From Bactericera cockerelli (Eukaryota; Arthropoda; Insecta; Hemiptera; Triozidae): DNA of 64,000 nucleotides. The stretch spans positions 11,201,914 to 11,265,913 of the forward strand of contig CM044964.1 of NCBI GenBank assembly GCA_024516035.1. The letters are read 5' to 3'. Below, in pieces: positions 23,854-33,610 of the stretch (the first letter of the stretch is position 1; every line of letters begins with the position of its first letter). The notes beneath the pieces are model-generated. The model ran no database searches. It saw only the letters and a list, made by a program, of their open reading frames with translations, and had not been told where the DNA came from. The translations under genes were made by a program, and so were the position numbers.

Positions 23854-24016
23854 CTGCGCCACGCGTTCCTTGAGAGCTTGGTCCTTGATGGCGGGAATCT
23901 GCGGAAGTTGCCGATGCTTCTTCGGGGAAGAGACGGGGGTGGCCGTGGCGGAGCGCGAGTGAAACCGCGGGATGTAGGCGTAGGTGGGTAGAACCACCCC
24001 GGGCGGCTCATGAACC
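23854..24016 (-). CDS. Rim: Rim exon: RIM-BP binding motif
   Basis: Encodes VHEPPGVVLPTYAYIPRFH, then SATATPVSSPKKH and RQLPQIPAIKDQALKERVAQ. RQLPQIP matches the conserved PxxP site by which RIM binds the SH3 domains of RIM-binding protein, linking RIM to Ca2+ channels; this is the clearest functional motif of the C2A-C2B linker. The acceptor is cccccctcag|G and the donor is GCGCAG|gtcagt in phase 0. GC content is far above the flanking introns. Confidence 0.94.
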
Positions 24017-24381
24017 CTGAGGGGGGGGGAAAGTTTTTTGTTAACAGTGGAGCTCTCAGGTCGTTTAAAAGTTTGCTTTACAAAAGTAAATACAAAACAT
24101 ACATATCCAATTTCTTTGTATATATATGTATATCCAATATCATACGGACACGAAACTAAATTTGCTCAGGAGGTTATGAAACGTCCAGAAACATGAAAAA
24201 AATTGAAATCGGAGCAAAAAAATATTTTTTTTTACAAAAACGAACACAATACTTCCGATTTCTAATATTAGAAATTTCTCGGAGGTAATATTAAAAATTT
24301 CCACTACCTAACTAAAAACCCGCGGCGGCCTATCAATGCCAAATCATACCGTTGTGGGGCTGTAAAGCAAGCAGCACTCAC

Positions 24382-24497
24382 CTATAGGGCGGAGATAAGC
24401 TACGATGGGGCGGAGACTTGGATCTGGAGCGGGGGAGTGGGAGGCGGAGGCTGCAGAAGTGGGACCGCCCTTGTGACGGCGCCCCGCGGCTGCCCGA
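24382..24497 (-). CDS. Rim: Rim exon: Arg/Ser/Pro linker
   Basis: Encodes SGSRGAPSQGRSHF, then LPRSRSKSPPHRSLSPPY plus two bases. The SRSKSP...RSLSPPY run resembles the Ser/Arg/Pro repeats of the RIM linker. The acceptor is tttcctcag|TCG in phase 0 and the donor is CTATAG|gtgagt. It closes in phase with both neighbours (AG|G gives Arg before VHEPPG). It is short and low in complexity, so assignment depends mainly on phase, splice sites and position. Confidence 0.87.
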
Positions 24498-25227
24498 CTG
24501 AGGAAATGTTTTACGCAATTATAATGAGCTACTAATAAATTAAAAAATAAAAATAAAGTTGTTAGGAAAACAAGTGATTCAGAAAATTGTGAAGTTCCAA
24601 TTTCTTTTATATCTTTGGCTTTTGTTTTTAACAGGGTTTAATGCATGCATTTGTGTTTATTTCTGACAAATGAGCATGTTTAACAAAAAAAAAACCATAA
24701 TGGACTTTCTGTAGGACTCACTTTTCCACAGACTTAAAAAATCCTCTAAAAATAGGCGGTAATTCAAAGTCTTCCTAATATATTTGGACTAGATATTTCT
24801 ATTCATTTTATATGATTGCTGGCAAAAATTCAATTTTTAGCCGTTCTTCATAATCAAGTACCTACAGATAAATAGTGTCAGTTACAAAATGTGCAAAATC
24901 TCCTAACAGTCCTAACATAGGAAATATCTATTCGCTAAATCTTAACTCAATGGAATACTAGTCAGTTTACTGCCCAGTGGATATAGAATAAGTTCAAAGG
25001 TTTCCCTACAACACACTTGATACTGCCCAAGTGCCCATTGGATATAGAATAAACTCAAAGGTTTCCCTGGAACACACTTGATACTGCCCAGTGGATTTAG
25101 AATAAAAGGTAGACTCATCTAAGGAGATATTATACATTGTAAATATTTATTGTTCAATAAAGTTATCATATTAAATTCAAACTTGAAAGGCCGCCCAATG
25201 GTGGGCATTACACTAGACTACACTTAC

Positions 25228-25354
25228 ACTAACTCTACGTACAGGGTCCATGCTCATGGGGTGGGGGTGAGGGTGCATTCGTTTGTGCTCGGGGGGGGAG
25301 GTGTCTCGTCGCGATTTCCTCTTCTCACTCACATAGTCCAGATCTGGAGGCGGG
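25228..25354 (-). CDS. Rim: Rim exon: basic, His/Pro-rich linker
   Basis: Encodes PPPDLDYVSEKRKSRRDTSP, then EHKRMHPHPHPMSMDPVRRVS. The acceptor is ctgatatcag|C and the donor is GTTAGT|gtaagt in phase 0. One leading base completes the split codon from the 28.9-kb exon (AG|C) or, equally in phase, from the coiled-coil exon (TG|C). An eight-C run is needed to keep the frame, so one missed base here would break the model. The neighbouring frames contain stops, which supports this reading. Confidence 0.88.
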
Positions 25355-26041
25355 CTGATATCAGAAGAAGAGAGAGGAGAGAGGAAATTAGAATGGAAAA
25401 TTTAATGATTAAGATAAACTAGAATATTTTTTTTACAAAAACAAACACAATGGGGTACTTCCGATTTCCAATATTAGATTTTAGCGGAAGTAATAATAAC
25501 TAGTGGTTCAATGAATTTCAAACCTCACTCAGTTTGTTCAATCAAATTATAAAGCTTTTAAATAAAAAATCCATTCAATTAATCGAGCCATTTTTGGGTC
25601 CGTCAAGTAGTCCCGGTTCGGTCAGTGCAGCTCAAAAGCTGTACAGAAAAGTTTCAAGGCCCCAATGAATGTACCTATAAAAAAACAATTAAAGCATATT
25701 TCAAAGATTATATTATTATTGTTCAACCCCTCCATTCAACACTGGTGGGCAATTGGAAGGGGGCACCAGCTGACATGAGGCTCAATCACCATCAGGAAGA
25801 TCTTCTTTTTGAAACTTACAACAACAACAGAAAACGCCGTCTGAGCATGTCTCAAGCATGAATTCCTTTAATATAATTGCTCAATACCTTGTTTCAGACA
25901 TTGCTCAGACGAAATTCTCATGAATAGAGAGCGCGGTGGCATGACTACGGCTGTGAGAGTGTGAGACACTCATAAATTTTGGTCTCACCGACCTGATAGT
26001 CATGAAAAGATCTACCTTAGAATGTGTCCCAACCTCCTAAC

Positions 26042-26656
26042 TCACCAATCTTTATTCAGATACTCCATGTAGAAGTCCTCGTGAGTCTTGATCCTTTTCT
26101 TCTTCTGACTCTGCGAGTTCTGAATAAAATCATTCTCCAGGAGTTTGCGCAGCTGCTCGTTCTCAAACAGCAACCGATTCAGTAACTTGTCCCGTTTTTC
26201 ATTGATGAACTTCAATTCCAAATATTCAATTTTCTCCTGCAGGTCCCAATTTTCTGGCAGGATGAGAGGCTCACTGCATAGGTCTTTGGGTTTCAAACCC
26301 GCCCCATCACTACCGTCAGATTTGAAGTAAAGTTTAACTCGCTCGTTGAGCATTTGAATCAGAATTCCCTGCTTTTCAATTTCATCTTCGTATTTTGTTT
26401 TGATTCGGTGCAGGTATTTGAAGCATGCCATTGTTTGCAGCTGTTGTTCTTCGTAAGCTGTTTGGAATCTGGTTAGTTGCGCTGTCATTTCGACGAGTCT
26501 ATCGTCGTAAGCTTTCACCTGACCAACGTACGTCGCCACCTGAGATTCCAGATAGTCATTCTCTTTCTCATATTTGGCGGCCACTCGATCGTTGAATTGT
26601 TTCAAACAAATGGTTTCGTTTTTGTACAGCTCCATTTCTTTTGTAAGTTGTTCGAT
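26042..26656 (-). CDS. Coiled-coil exon 2 of nested gene or alternative Rim start
   Basis: Continues in phase 0 from the exon at 27.3 kb (acceptor aatctccag|ATC): IEQLTKEMELYKNE, a long coiled coil through ERVKLYFKS, a short break (PKDLCSEPLILPENWDL), then a second coiled coil ending in a Lys-rich KKKRIK tail and YLNKDW, stop TGA. The two exons give 275 residues of almost continuous coiled coil, suggesting a structural or scaffold role (inference). The stop is embedded in TTG|gtgagt, a good splice donor. Splicing there would leave two bases and join the Rim exon at 25.3 kb in frame. No AATAAA lies between the stop and that exon. The family is not recognised. Confidence 0.65.
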   Translation of the reverse strand: MEQLTKEMELYKNETICLKQFNDRVAAKYEKENDYLESQVATYVGQVKAYDDRLVEMTAQLTRFQTAYEEQQLQTMACFKYLHRIKTKYEDEIEKQGILIQMLNERVKLYFKSDGSDGAGLKPKDLCSEPLILPENWDLQEKIEYLELKFINEKRDKLLNRLLFENEQLRKLLENDFIQNSQSQKKKRIKTHEDFYMEYLNKDW

Positions 26657-27281
26657 CTGGAGATTCAAATTATTTTGTGATCAAAAGAAGCATATAGAAG
26701 TTGGTTCATTGGGGAATGCACTATCGAGAGAAGCTCAATAGATGGTTTACAAGTGAAGAACATAACCAAAACAAGGTTTTCTGTAATACTATAATGAATT
26801 CGTAAGCCGGAAATTCGTATGACGCACTGCGATGAAATACTTTCTGGAGGTTTTCGTGGTCCAATGATATTCATTGGAAGATGCTGCAAAAAAATACCTA
26901 CCGATAGACCTATTTTTAATCTTTATAATCTGTATTTCTTGGAACTTTCAAAAACAAAAATAAATTTTCAAGTTTCGTTAACACACCCCACAGACAGGAA
27001 CAGTCTAAGCATATTGTTAAATAATGTTAGTTACAAGATTTTAGGTAGAGACTGCTTTCTACTTTTCTTATATTATAGAAAGGAAAGTAATAAAATCACG
27101 CAACATTTTCGATAGTCAGTTTTCACTGCCGAAGCACATTTTAGGGTCCCCAGAGCTTAAATACAAAACTTCAGCTATTGGCCTGTATGTCGCTCCTATT
27201 GTAAAAAAAAAATATCTCAAGAACGGTATAAGCTAGAGACTTGAAATTTGGTATGGACCAAACCTTCATCTTTCTTTTTAC

Positions 27282-27494
27282 CTGACTGTCATATTTTCTT
27301 TCCAGTTCCCTCTCATTTCCACTTTCATCAATTCCATTTGCTCTTGTTGCTTTTTTATTGATATGTTTCTCCATTACTTCTAGTCGTCTCTTGAGAATAT
27401 CATTCTCCACTTTGAGCTCATCCATAGTTCGATTAAAATCAATCTTGTAGAGATCCTCCATCCGAATATTGTGGCTATTAGGTGGACCAATCAT
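27282..27494 (-). CDS. Coiled-coil exon 1 of nested gene or alternative Rim start
   Basis: Reads MIGPPNSHNIRMEDLYK and then a heptad-rich helix (TMDELKVENDILKRRLEVME), ending KYDSQ at donor CAG|gtaaaa in phase 0. The ATG lies in an insect-like initiation context (caaaATGa), and an in-frame stop lies about 40 bases upstream. No pyrimidine tract precedes it, so it fits a first coding exon better than an internal one. It sits in the Rim intron between 28.8 and 25.4 kb on the same strand. I do not recognise the family. A long in-frame reading (NNPPRRQYK) just before the ATG leaves open a start further upstream. Confidence 0.6.
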
Positions 27495-27974
27495 TTTGTA
27501 CTGTCTTCTTGGTGGATTATTTTTGAACTGATATTTTTTTTAAGTTATTTAGATTGATTTTCGCTTCTAAAATAGTTCAATTTTTTCCTAGATGCGGTAT
27601 TTTTTTCCTGTTTTTTTGGTGGAATGTTTCTGCAGTGACGTGAATTTTGCACCGAATTAGTTATTACATTTTTTTAAATGAAAATAGTAAAGCATGAATA
27701 GCGCAGTAAATGATTGATTGTCAACTATACGAGGAAAATGAACAGTAACTTGAAACTTCAAAGCAAATGCTACTCACTCAGATTGGTAAAATCATAACTC
27801 AGAAGGACTGATGTTCAGTCGGAAAGAATCATTTGATTTCAGAATTCAACAATAAATAATTCTACTGGCCTTTCATTTACTTGCTTCTTAGAAAGTCTTC
27901 CGGACATACATAATAATGAAAACAGCGAGTGTCGATGGGACGTTGAATACAGCAGTTCTTGTTCTGTCACTGAC

Positions 27975-28125
27975 CCAGCCTGAGTGGGGCTGGGAATACC
28001 AAGCATCACGATGGTTCAAGCTTGAATGGTCTCCCATCCAAGTCCTACCCTCCTGGACGTCGCTTAACTTCAGTGAAGATAAAAACTGGTGCATGTTGTA
28101 TGCCATTGACTCCGACGGACGCTAG
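27975..28125 (-). pseudogene. 5S rRNA-like sequence (5S-derived SINE or pseudogene)
   Basis: On the minus strand, GTCAATGGCATAC is followed by CTGAAGTTAAGCGACGTC, GGACTTGGATGGGAGACC and TTGGTATTCCC. Order and spacing match 5S rRNA with its internal promoter boxes (A box AGTTAAGC, intermediate element, C box GGATGGGAGACC). The middle of the 5S is diverged and no T4 terminator follows. It therefore looks like the head of a 5S-derived SINE or a decayed 5S copy rather than a working gene. Confidence 0.75.
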
Positions 28126-28385
28126 CTTTAAAATCCATTTATGTACATTCAAAATCAACAGACTCCGAAACGGACTTAAAATAACTTGAATGTTTTGAAA
28201 AAACTTCCAATTTGTCATGTAGGTACTAAGAAAGGTTTTTAAGAAATCCAAATAGGACACCAGCCACGGGCAGAATCCTCAAGGGCTAGAAAATGGTTGG
28301 GTGGAAGAGCTCACTCCAGTGAAAATCTTTCCATAAAAAAAGCCTATAAAAAAAGGTCGGGTTTCAGATACTTTATTAAAACTGA

Positions 28386-28532
28386 AACCGACCTCAGTAG
28401 CTGGATCGATAAGGTGGCGGACTTGTAATCTGGAGGTCGGTGGTTCAAGTCCCGGTATCAGCGTAAATTTAGTCAAAAACGAGTTTGAGTAGTTGTGATA
28501 TCACGACAGTGATTAACACAAATATGATAAAT
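28386..28532 (+). mobile_element. SINE family 3
   Basis: Plus-strand copy: accgacctcagtagctggat (A box side), cggtggttcaagtcccgg (B box), then gtttgagtagttgtgatatc and attaacacaaatatgata. Confidence 0.85.
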
Positions 28533-28540
28533 AGTTTATT

Positions 28541-28742
28541 ATAATAATAATATCGCCTATTATACTGCCGATTAAGACTATTAAAGTCCCTTATTCCAGC
28601 AGTAAGCCCAAGGACATATTATAGTGGTTAAAAATCCAAATGGGAGGATAACTTGTCATGTCCCGCTGAGTTTCGAACACCACGACCTCTGGAAACCTCT
28701 GGATTCACAGAGTGCCGCCTTTACCACTGAGCTACCGGACAG
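28541..28742 (-). mobile_element. SINE family 1
   Basis: Reversed copy: taatatcgcctattatactg, ccagcagtaagcccaagg, gagtttcgaacaccacgacc and ttaccactgagctaccgg. Its head ends 22 bases from the donor of the Rim exon at 28.77 kb. Confidence 0.85.
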
Positions 28743-28765
28743 GACTGAATTATAAACTGAATTAC

Positions 28766-28932
28766 CTGTTAGAGCTGCCCAGACTGCTGATAGAGGCGCC
28801 GTCGGCAATGCGTCGGTTGTCGTCATTGTCTAGGGAGGTGTCGGAGTCGGAGAGACGGGAGATGGTGGAGGGGGGTGAGAGGTGGTCCGTGGGGGTGAGA
28901 CTCCGGTAGTCCAGGTAGTCGTCGCTCGAGCC
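28766..28932 (-). CDS. Rim: Rim exon: Ser/Asp linker after C2A
   Basis: Encodes GSSDDYLDYRSLTPTDHL, then SPPSTISRLSDSDTSLDND and ADGASISSLGSSN plus two bases. The acceptor is catgaccag|GGC in phase 0 and the donor is TCTAACAG|gtaatt. It resembles the acidic Ser-rich linker after C2A in RIMs. It joins the exon at 25.3 kb in phase (AG|C gives Ser), skipping the coiled-coil exons that lie between. A SINE ends about 22 bases into the downstream intron. Confidence 0.92.
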
Positions 28933-28944
28933 CTGGTCATGGCG

Positions 28945-29285
28945 AAACATAGTATTTATTTATTTACACTTTATTAGGTAATAGGACATATTATATACAG
29001 TACAAATAATTACAAATGAAAATACAGTATACAATATAATAGAAGAAAAAAATAAAGAAAAAAAAATAAATATAGGTATACATAATATATGTCCTAACTA
29101 AAGGGCGGGGTTATTGCCTCATTGCCATAGGCAATAACCCCGCCCTTTAGTTAGGACATATGTATATATTTTATTTATTTTTTTCTTGTTTATATTATTA
29201 TTATTGTCAATTTTATATTTATTTTTACCATTATTTGTCTGTATATATGTTCTACTAATAAAGTGTTTCTAAATAAAAATAAATA
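28945..29285. mobile_element. Two LINE family A 3' ends, head to head
   Basis: 28945 to 29118 is a reversed copy ending actaaagggcggggttattg, and 29121 to 29285 is a forward copy starting ccataggcaataaccccgcc. They meet at about 29119 and form an inverted repeat with arms of about 165 bp. Confidence 0.8.
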
Positions 29286-29489
29286 AAAAGTATTATCGTC
29301 TTATAGCTTATAGCCTAAACAACGAAGACAAAATATCACCCAAGGAAATAATTGGTGTAGGTATAAGGTAATTTTGGAACAGTCGTAGAGGAAAGAGGAA
29401 GGTCTCCTGAACAATATTGCGTGTGTAACTGTCTATGTGTAATTGTGTATGCATGAAAAAAATAATATTAAAAAAATACTCATCATCAT

Positions 29490-29640
29490 AGGGTGGCGTC
29501 ATCGTGAACGATGGTAGCTAGACAGTGGAGGAATGACTCAGCACTTCTACCACTGTCTTTACAAGTAGGCTAATAAAAATGACTAGGGCCCCCAGAACCA
29601 AGCTAATGCTGGTGTACTCCCTGTTTATACTGTCCATTAA
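29490..29640 (+). repeat. Dispersed repeat (10.07-kb type)
   Basis: Starts catagggtggcgtcatcgtg, has gctagacagtggaggaatg and ggcccccagaaccaagc, and ends ctgtttatac. Confidence 0.75.
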
Positions 29641-29715
29641 ATTATGTACAAAAAAGATTCTTTTACTTCTCCACCGATACTTCCGGAAATGTACAAGGGG
29701 AGGGGGGGTCAAATA

Positions 29716-30385
29716 GAACCCGAGACTCACGTGTTTGGTCAGATAGAACCCAAGACTCACGTGTTTGGTCAGATATTATTATTATAGTATGCATTATTAG
29801 ATAAGATAAAATTATTTACAGTAAAATATTTTGAAATTATAAAGAAAAAATATATAAATTGAACAAATAAACAAGAAAGAAAAAAAGAGAATAAAGCTAA
29901 TGTCCTACCTAAAGGGCGGGGTTATTGCCTGTGGCAATCTCTTCCACCCAACCCTTAGAATAGAACCCAAGACTCACGTGTTTGGTCAGATAGAACCCGA
30001 GACTCACGTGTTTGGTCAGATAGAACCCGAGACTCACGTGTTTGGTCAGATAGAACCCGAGACTCACGTGTTTGGTCAGATAGAACCCGAGACTCACGTG
30101 TTTGGTCAGATAGAACCCGAGACTCACGTGTTTGGTCAGATAGAACCCGAGACTCACGTGTTTGGTCAGATAGAACCCAAGACTATTGTGTTTGGTCAGA
30201 TAAAACCCAAGACTCACGTGTTTGGTCAGATAAAACCCAAGACTCACGTGTTTGGTCAGATAGAACCCGAGACTCACGTGTTTGGTCAAATAGAACCCAA
30301 GACTCACGTGTTTGGTCAGATAGAATCCGAGACTCACGTGTTTGGTCAGATAGAACCCGAAACTCACGTGTTTGGTCAGATATTA
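29716..30385. repeat. Rim: Minisatellite of the C2A exon 3' end plus donor (16 copies)
   Basis: Exact 30-bp period. Each unit, read on the minus strand, is the last 18 coding bases of the C2A exon (TTCTATCTGACCAAACAC) plus 12 intron bases starting GTGAGT. Two units lie at 29.72 to 29.78 kb and fourteen at 29.96 to 30.385 kb. Only one unit (near 30184) has lost the GT. A family A LINE 3' end (29780 to 29957) sits between the two blocks, and a near copy of it lies at 30755 to 30925. Confidence 0.93.
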
Positions 30386-30434
30386 TTATTATTATTATTA
30401 TAGTATGCTTTTTTTTAGTATCATTATATTATAG

Positions 30435-30750
30435 TATTATTATAAACAGGGAGTAGACCAGCATTGGCTTGGTTCTGGGGGACCTTGTCAATTAGTAACC
30501 TAATTTTAAAGACAGTGGTAGAGTTGCTGAGTCGTTCCTCCACTGTCTGGCTACCATCGTTCACGATGACGCCACCCTATGATGATGCTTTATTCATCAT
30601 AGGGTGTCGTCATCGTGAACGATGGTAGCCAGACAGTGGAGGAATGACTCAGCACTTCTACCACTGTCTTTACAAGGAGGCTAATAATTGACAAGGGCCC
30701 CCAGAACCAAGCCAATGCTGGTCTACTCCCTGTTTATAGTCCCCCAGCCA
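30435..30750. repeat. Inverted pair of the 10.07-kb dispersed repeat
   Basis: The reversed copy (30435 to 30590) and forward copy (30597 to 30750) meet at gatgatgctttattcatcat. Arms of about 150 bp share gtggcgtcatcgtgaacg and gggagtagaccagcatt, so the transcript could fold into a long hairpin. Confidence 0.85.
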
Positions 30751-30754
30751 GATG

Positions 30755-30925
30755 CTTTATTAGGTAAGACAAAAATATATACAGTAAAATACAATGAAAT
30801 TATAAAGAAAAAATATATAAATTGAACAAATAAACAAGAAAGAAAAAAAGAGAATAAAGCTAATGTCCTACCTAAAGGGCGGGGTTATTGCCTGTGGCGA
30901 TCTCTTCCACCCAACCCTGAGAATA
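30755..30925 (-). mobile_element. LINE 3' end (family A)
   Basis: Reversed copy ending cctacctaaagggcggggtt, near-identical to 29780 to 29957. It lies within the first bases of the intron after the C2A exon, 15 to 20 bases from the donor. Confidence 0.75.
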
Positions 30926-30940
30926 GAACCCGAGACTCAC

Positions 30941-31172
30941 GTGTTTGGTCAGATAGAACCACTCGGGTTCGTCGTTGCACAGGGAGCTGCTCAGTTCAAT
31001 CAGCACCTCGCCCAGGAAGTCATTGACCCCGTAGCGAGTGTAGTCCCACACCGTGATCTCAATGGTCCTCAGCTTCAGGTCAGACCGGCGGATCCCCGGG
31101 TAGAAGAAGCTCTGGCTCCACTTGGGGTCGTTCGTGTTCGCCAACGTCTTGGTGCGACGTTTCGACTTTTCA
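30941..31172 (-). CDS. Rim: Rim exon: C2A domain, second part
   Basis: Completes C2A: SEKSKRRTKTLANTNDPKW, LRTIEITVWDYTRYG, NDFLGEVLIEL and EPEWFYLTKH. The phrases KSKRRTKT, DPKW and EITVWD are diagnostic for RIM C2A. The acceptor is ctctcttcgcag|T (AG|T gives Ser) and the donor is AAACAC|gtgagt in phase 0. Both ends of this exon have been duplicated into the introns: the acceptor once at about 31.23 kb, and the donor junction about 16 times between 29.7 and 30.4 kb. Confidence 0.95.
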
Positions 31173-31410
31173 CTGCGAAGAGAGAGAGAGAGAGGAATAT
31201 TATGTTTTGGTAGAGAATACCTATTATATGCTAGTGTTTCACTGCGAAGAGAGAGGGAGAGAATTGAATTGAATTGAATAAAATAGTTCTTTTTATTTTT
31301 TGTACAATAATAATATTTGTTAATATTATCTCCTAAGCTTATGCAAACTTCTGAGGAATATTATGTTTTGGTAGAGAATACCTATTATATACTAGTGAAA
31401 TTTATATTCA
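31173..31410. repeat. Rim: Duplicated acceptor region of the C2A exon
   Basis: The sequence ttcactgcgaagagagagag at the exon edge recurs at about 31227. The intervening aggaatattatgttttggta recurs at 31351, so there are two to three imperfect copies, the third lacking the exon edge. Confidence 0.8.
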
Positions 31411-31837
31411 TAAAGAAAAGTTATCATATTTGTGTTAATAATTGAATGGGTGAGTAGAAGAACCAGAAATGTCAAAAATCGACTTTTCAGGAAAGCAAAA
31501 ATAAGACAAATATTATCATGCTAATGAGTATGCTTCCCCCACTTTAAAATCGAAAAAAAATATACTTATAAGGGGTATTTCTCCTTCATATTCACAGAGA
31601 TGATAGAAAAGAGTACATTCCTTCTTATTCTACGAAGAAAAAAAATATCAATTTTTGACATTCCTGGTTCTTCTACTCACCCATTCAATTATAATGCAAT
31701 AATTCACCAGTATTATAAATTAATAATCATAAATAATTACTTCCGAGAAATTTCTAATATTAGAAATCCGAAGTTTTTTTTTTTTTTTTTTTATCTATTA
31801 GCGCTATAAAACATACTCCTCAAGTAGGGGGAAATTA

Positions 31838-31985
31838 GTTATCATATTTGTGTGAATCACAATCGTGATATCACAACTACTCAAACTCGCTTTGCTAGAT
31901 AAATATTTGCTTAACTTGAGACTTGAAGCACCGACCTCCGATTACAAGACCGCCGCCTTATCGATCAAGCTACTGAGGTCGGTGT
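31838..31985 (-). mobile_element. SINE family 3
   Basis: Reversed copy with gttatcatatttgtgtgaat, gagacttgaagcaccgacc and gatcaagctactgaggtcgg. Confidence 0.8.
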
Positions 31986-32107
31986 ATACATAAACCAAAC
32001 CACACACAGGACACGGAAGGAGTCCAGAATGTTGTTTCTGGGCGTCCACAGGGGTTAATATCAATCTTTCTTTCCACCACCATGACAAGACTCATGGTTT
32101 AAGTTAT

Positions 32108-32262
32108 TTAAGTTATCATAATTATTTGTGATAATCACTTTCGTGATATCACAACTACTCAAACTCACGTTACTAAATCTACGCTGAAACCGGGGCTTGA
32201 ACCACCGACCTCCCGGATACAAGTCTGCCGCCTTACTGATCAAGCTACTGAGGTCGGTTTTT
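32108..32262 (-). mobile_element. SINE family 3
   Basis: Reversed copy with ataatcactttcgtgatatc, gggcttgaaccaccgacctc and gatcaagctactgaggtcgg. It is the second copy within 300 bp of the one at 31.84 kb. Confidence 0.85.
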
Positions 32263-32765
32263 AGTAAAGTAAGTACCTATCATCGAAATAAATTAACGTA
32301 GCTAGGGGAGTGATGATCTCCAGCCAATTTCAGTTGAAAATTTGGCTAATCCTGAACCACATATTGCTATGTGCGATTAATCACCGTGAGAATAAGTCCT
32401 CTAGCGAGACTCGGGACTTCTGCCTGTTTAAGTGCAAAAATGAATATCTCCAAAAATACAAAAAGGAATTGATTCTAACAGTTTATACTGAGCGGAATTC
32501 AAAAATTAAACAATAAACGACCTTACTCGAACACATCGCATAGTAATTGCGCTTTCAAAATTACCGTATCAATCAAATCTGAACAGATCCATACTTGTTT
32601 CTATATTGTTTTACTTTTCATAATATCAGTTTTTCCTTCATACTGAAAATTCATATTTCCAGAGATGTTCATTTTTGCACTCCTCTTTTCAAAATGACAA
32701 TTTTTATACGCCGCGAAAACTAAATTTTCGTCCGACGATAGACCACCCGCGCATGCGCAGCTCAC

Positions 32766-33045
32766 CTGCGGTCCGGCAGCAGATAGATCTTGGCGTACGG
32801 GCAGCGGGGCTGTCCGTTGGACCGCGGCACCAGCCCTGCGGCGCACATCAAGGTCACCACGAGGCGCAGCGTGCCGCTATCGAGGTAGAACTTCACCTGG
32901 ATTCGCCCGCCGACGCTATTGTTCGTGATGGCCACAGCAGGATGCGGCGGCGCGGCGTGTCGCCCCGGCCGTCCCGAGTGAACATCGGGACTACCTGGTG
33001 ACGTCACGAGGACCGATGGCTTGTCCCGAACCCGCTCGTATACAT
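32766..33045 (-). CDS. Rim: Rim exon: C2A domain, first part
   Basis: Starts DVYERVRDKPSVLVTSPGSP, a linker also found before C2A in vertebrate RIM, then a His/Pro-rich insert and the first C2A strands GGRIQVKFYLDSGTLRLVV, with PYAKIYLLPDR. The acceptor is tctgctcacag|AT (G|AT gives Asp) and the donor is GACCGCAG|gtgag, leaving two bases. RIM C2A domains do not bind Ca2+ in studied species. The exon is GC-rich compared with the flanking introns, as expected for conserved coding sequence. Confidence 0.95.
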
Positions 33046-33087
33046 CTGTGAGCAGAAGAGACACGCCAAGTACATGAAATGGTTAGA

Positions 33088-33384
33088 CAGTCGAACCTGC
33101 ATGTAAGAGAACTGGATGTAGAGAAACCTGGATATGAGAACTTGATGTAAGAGAAACCTAGATATAAGAGAAACCAGGGTATAAGAGAACTTGATGTAAG
33201 AGAAATCTAGATATAAGAGAAACCAGGATATAAGAGAACTGGATGTAAGAGAAACCTGGATACAAGAGATCGATTTCCAGGTCGAATTTAGCTCTCTCTA
33301 ACGGAAAATGTTCTATTTGCCAGAGAAACATGAATATAGGACAAAAAATCCGGTCCCTTGAGTTCTCTTAAATCCAGGTCCGAC
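33088..33384. mobile_element. TIR element of the 'cagtcgaacctgg' type
   Basis: Starts cagtcgaacctgcatgtaag and ends aaatccaggtccgacta, its diverged inverse. The left half is an internal tandem of agagaacttgatgtaagaga-like units. Confidence 0.7.
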
Positions 33385-33610
33385 TATATTCCTTTTGGGC
33401 AAAAGTCAAATCACATCTCAGTAACATAGCCGCTTTCCGTAAGCAGAACTGTTAATTACAGCACACAGAAGAAAATATTTACAGATTAAAATATAGGTTC
33501 ATTGCTAAGAATGATGCATTTTAGAATCTGTTGCTTCGGCAATTTCAGCAGGTATGTACCTGAAATTAGTTTGAGCTAAGAGGTAACTTAAAAGTTAAGA
33601 CGACATTTCC

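Noticed and set aside
27916..28125. Overlapping small ORFs on both strands
   Set aside because: They read the 5S-derived sequence, and the coding is accidental.
29900..30403. Plus-strand 167-codon and minus-strand 152-codon ORFs with perfect 10-residue repeats
   Set aside because: They are translations of the 30-bp donor minisatellite. The period is a multiple of three, so all frames stay open. No start context or neighbouring exon supports a repeat protein.
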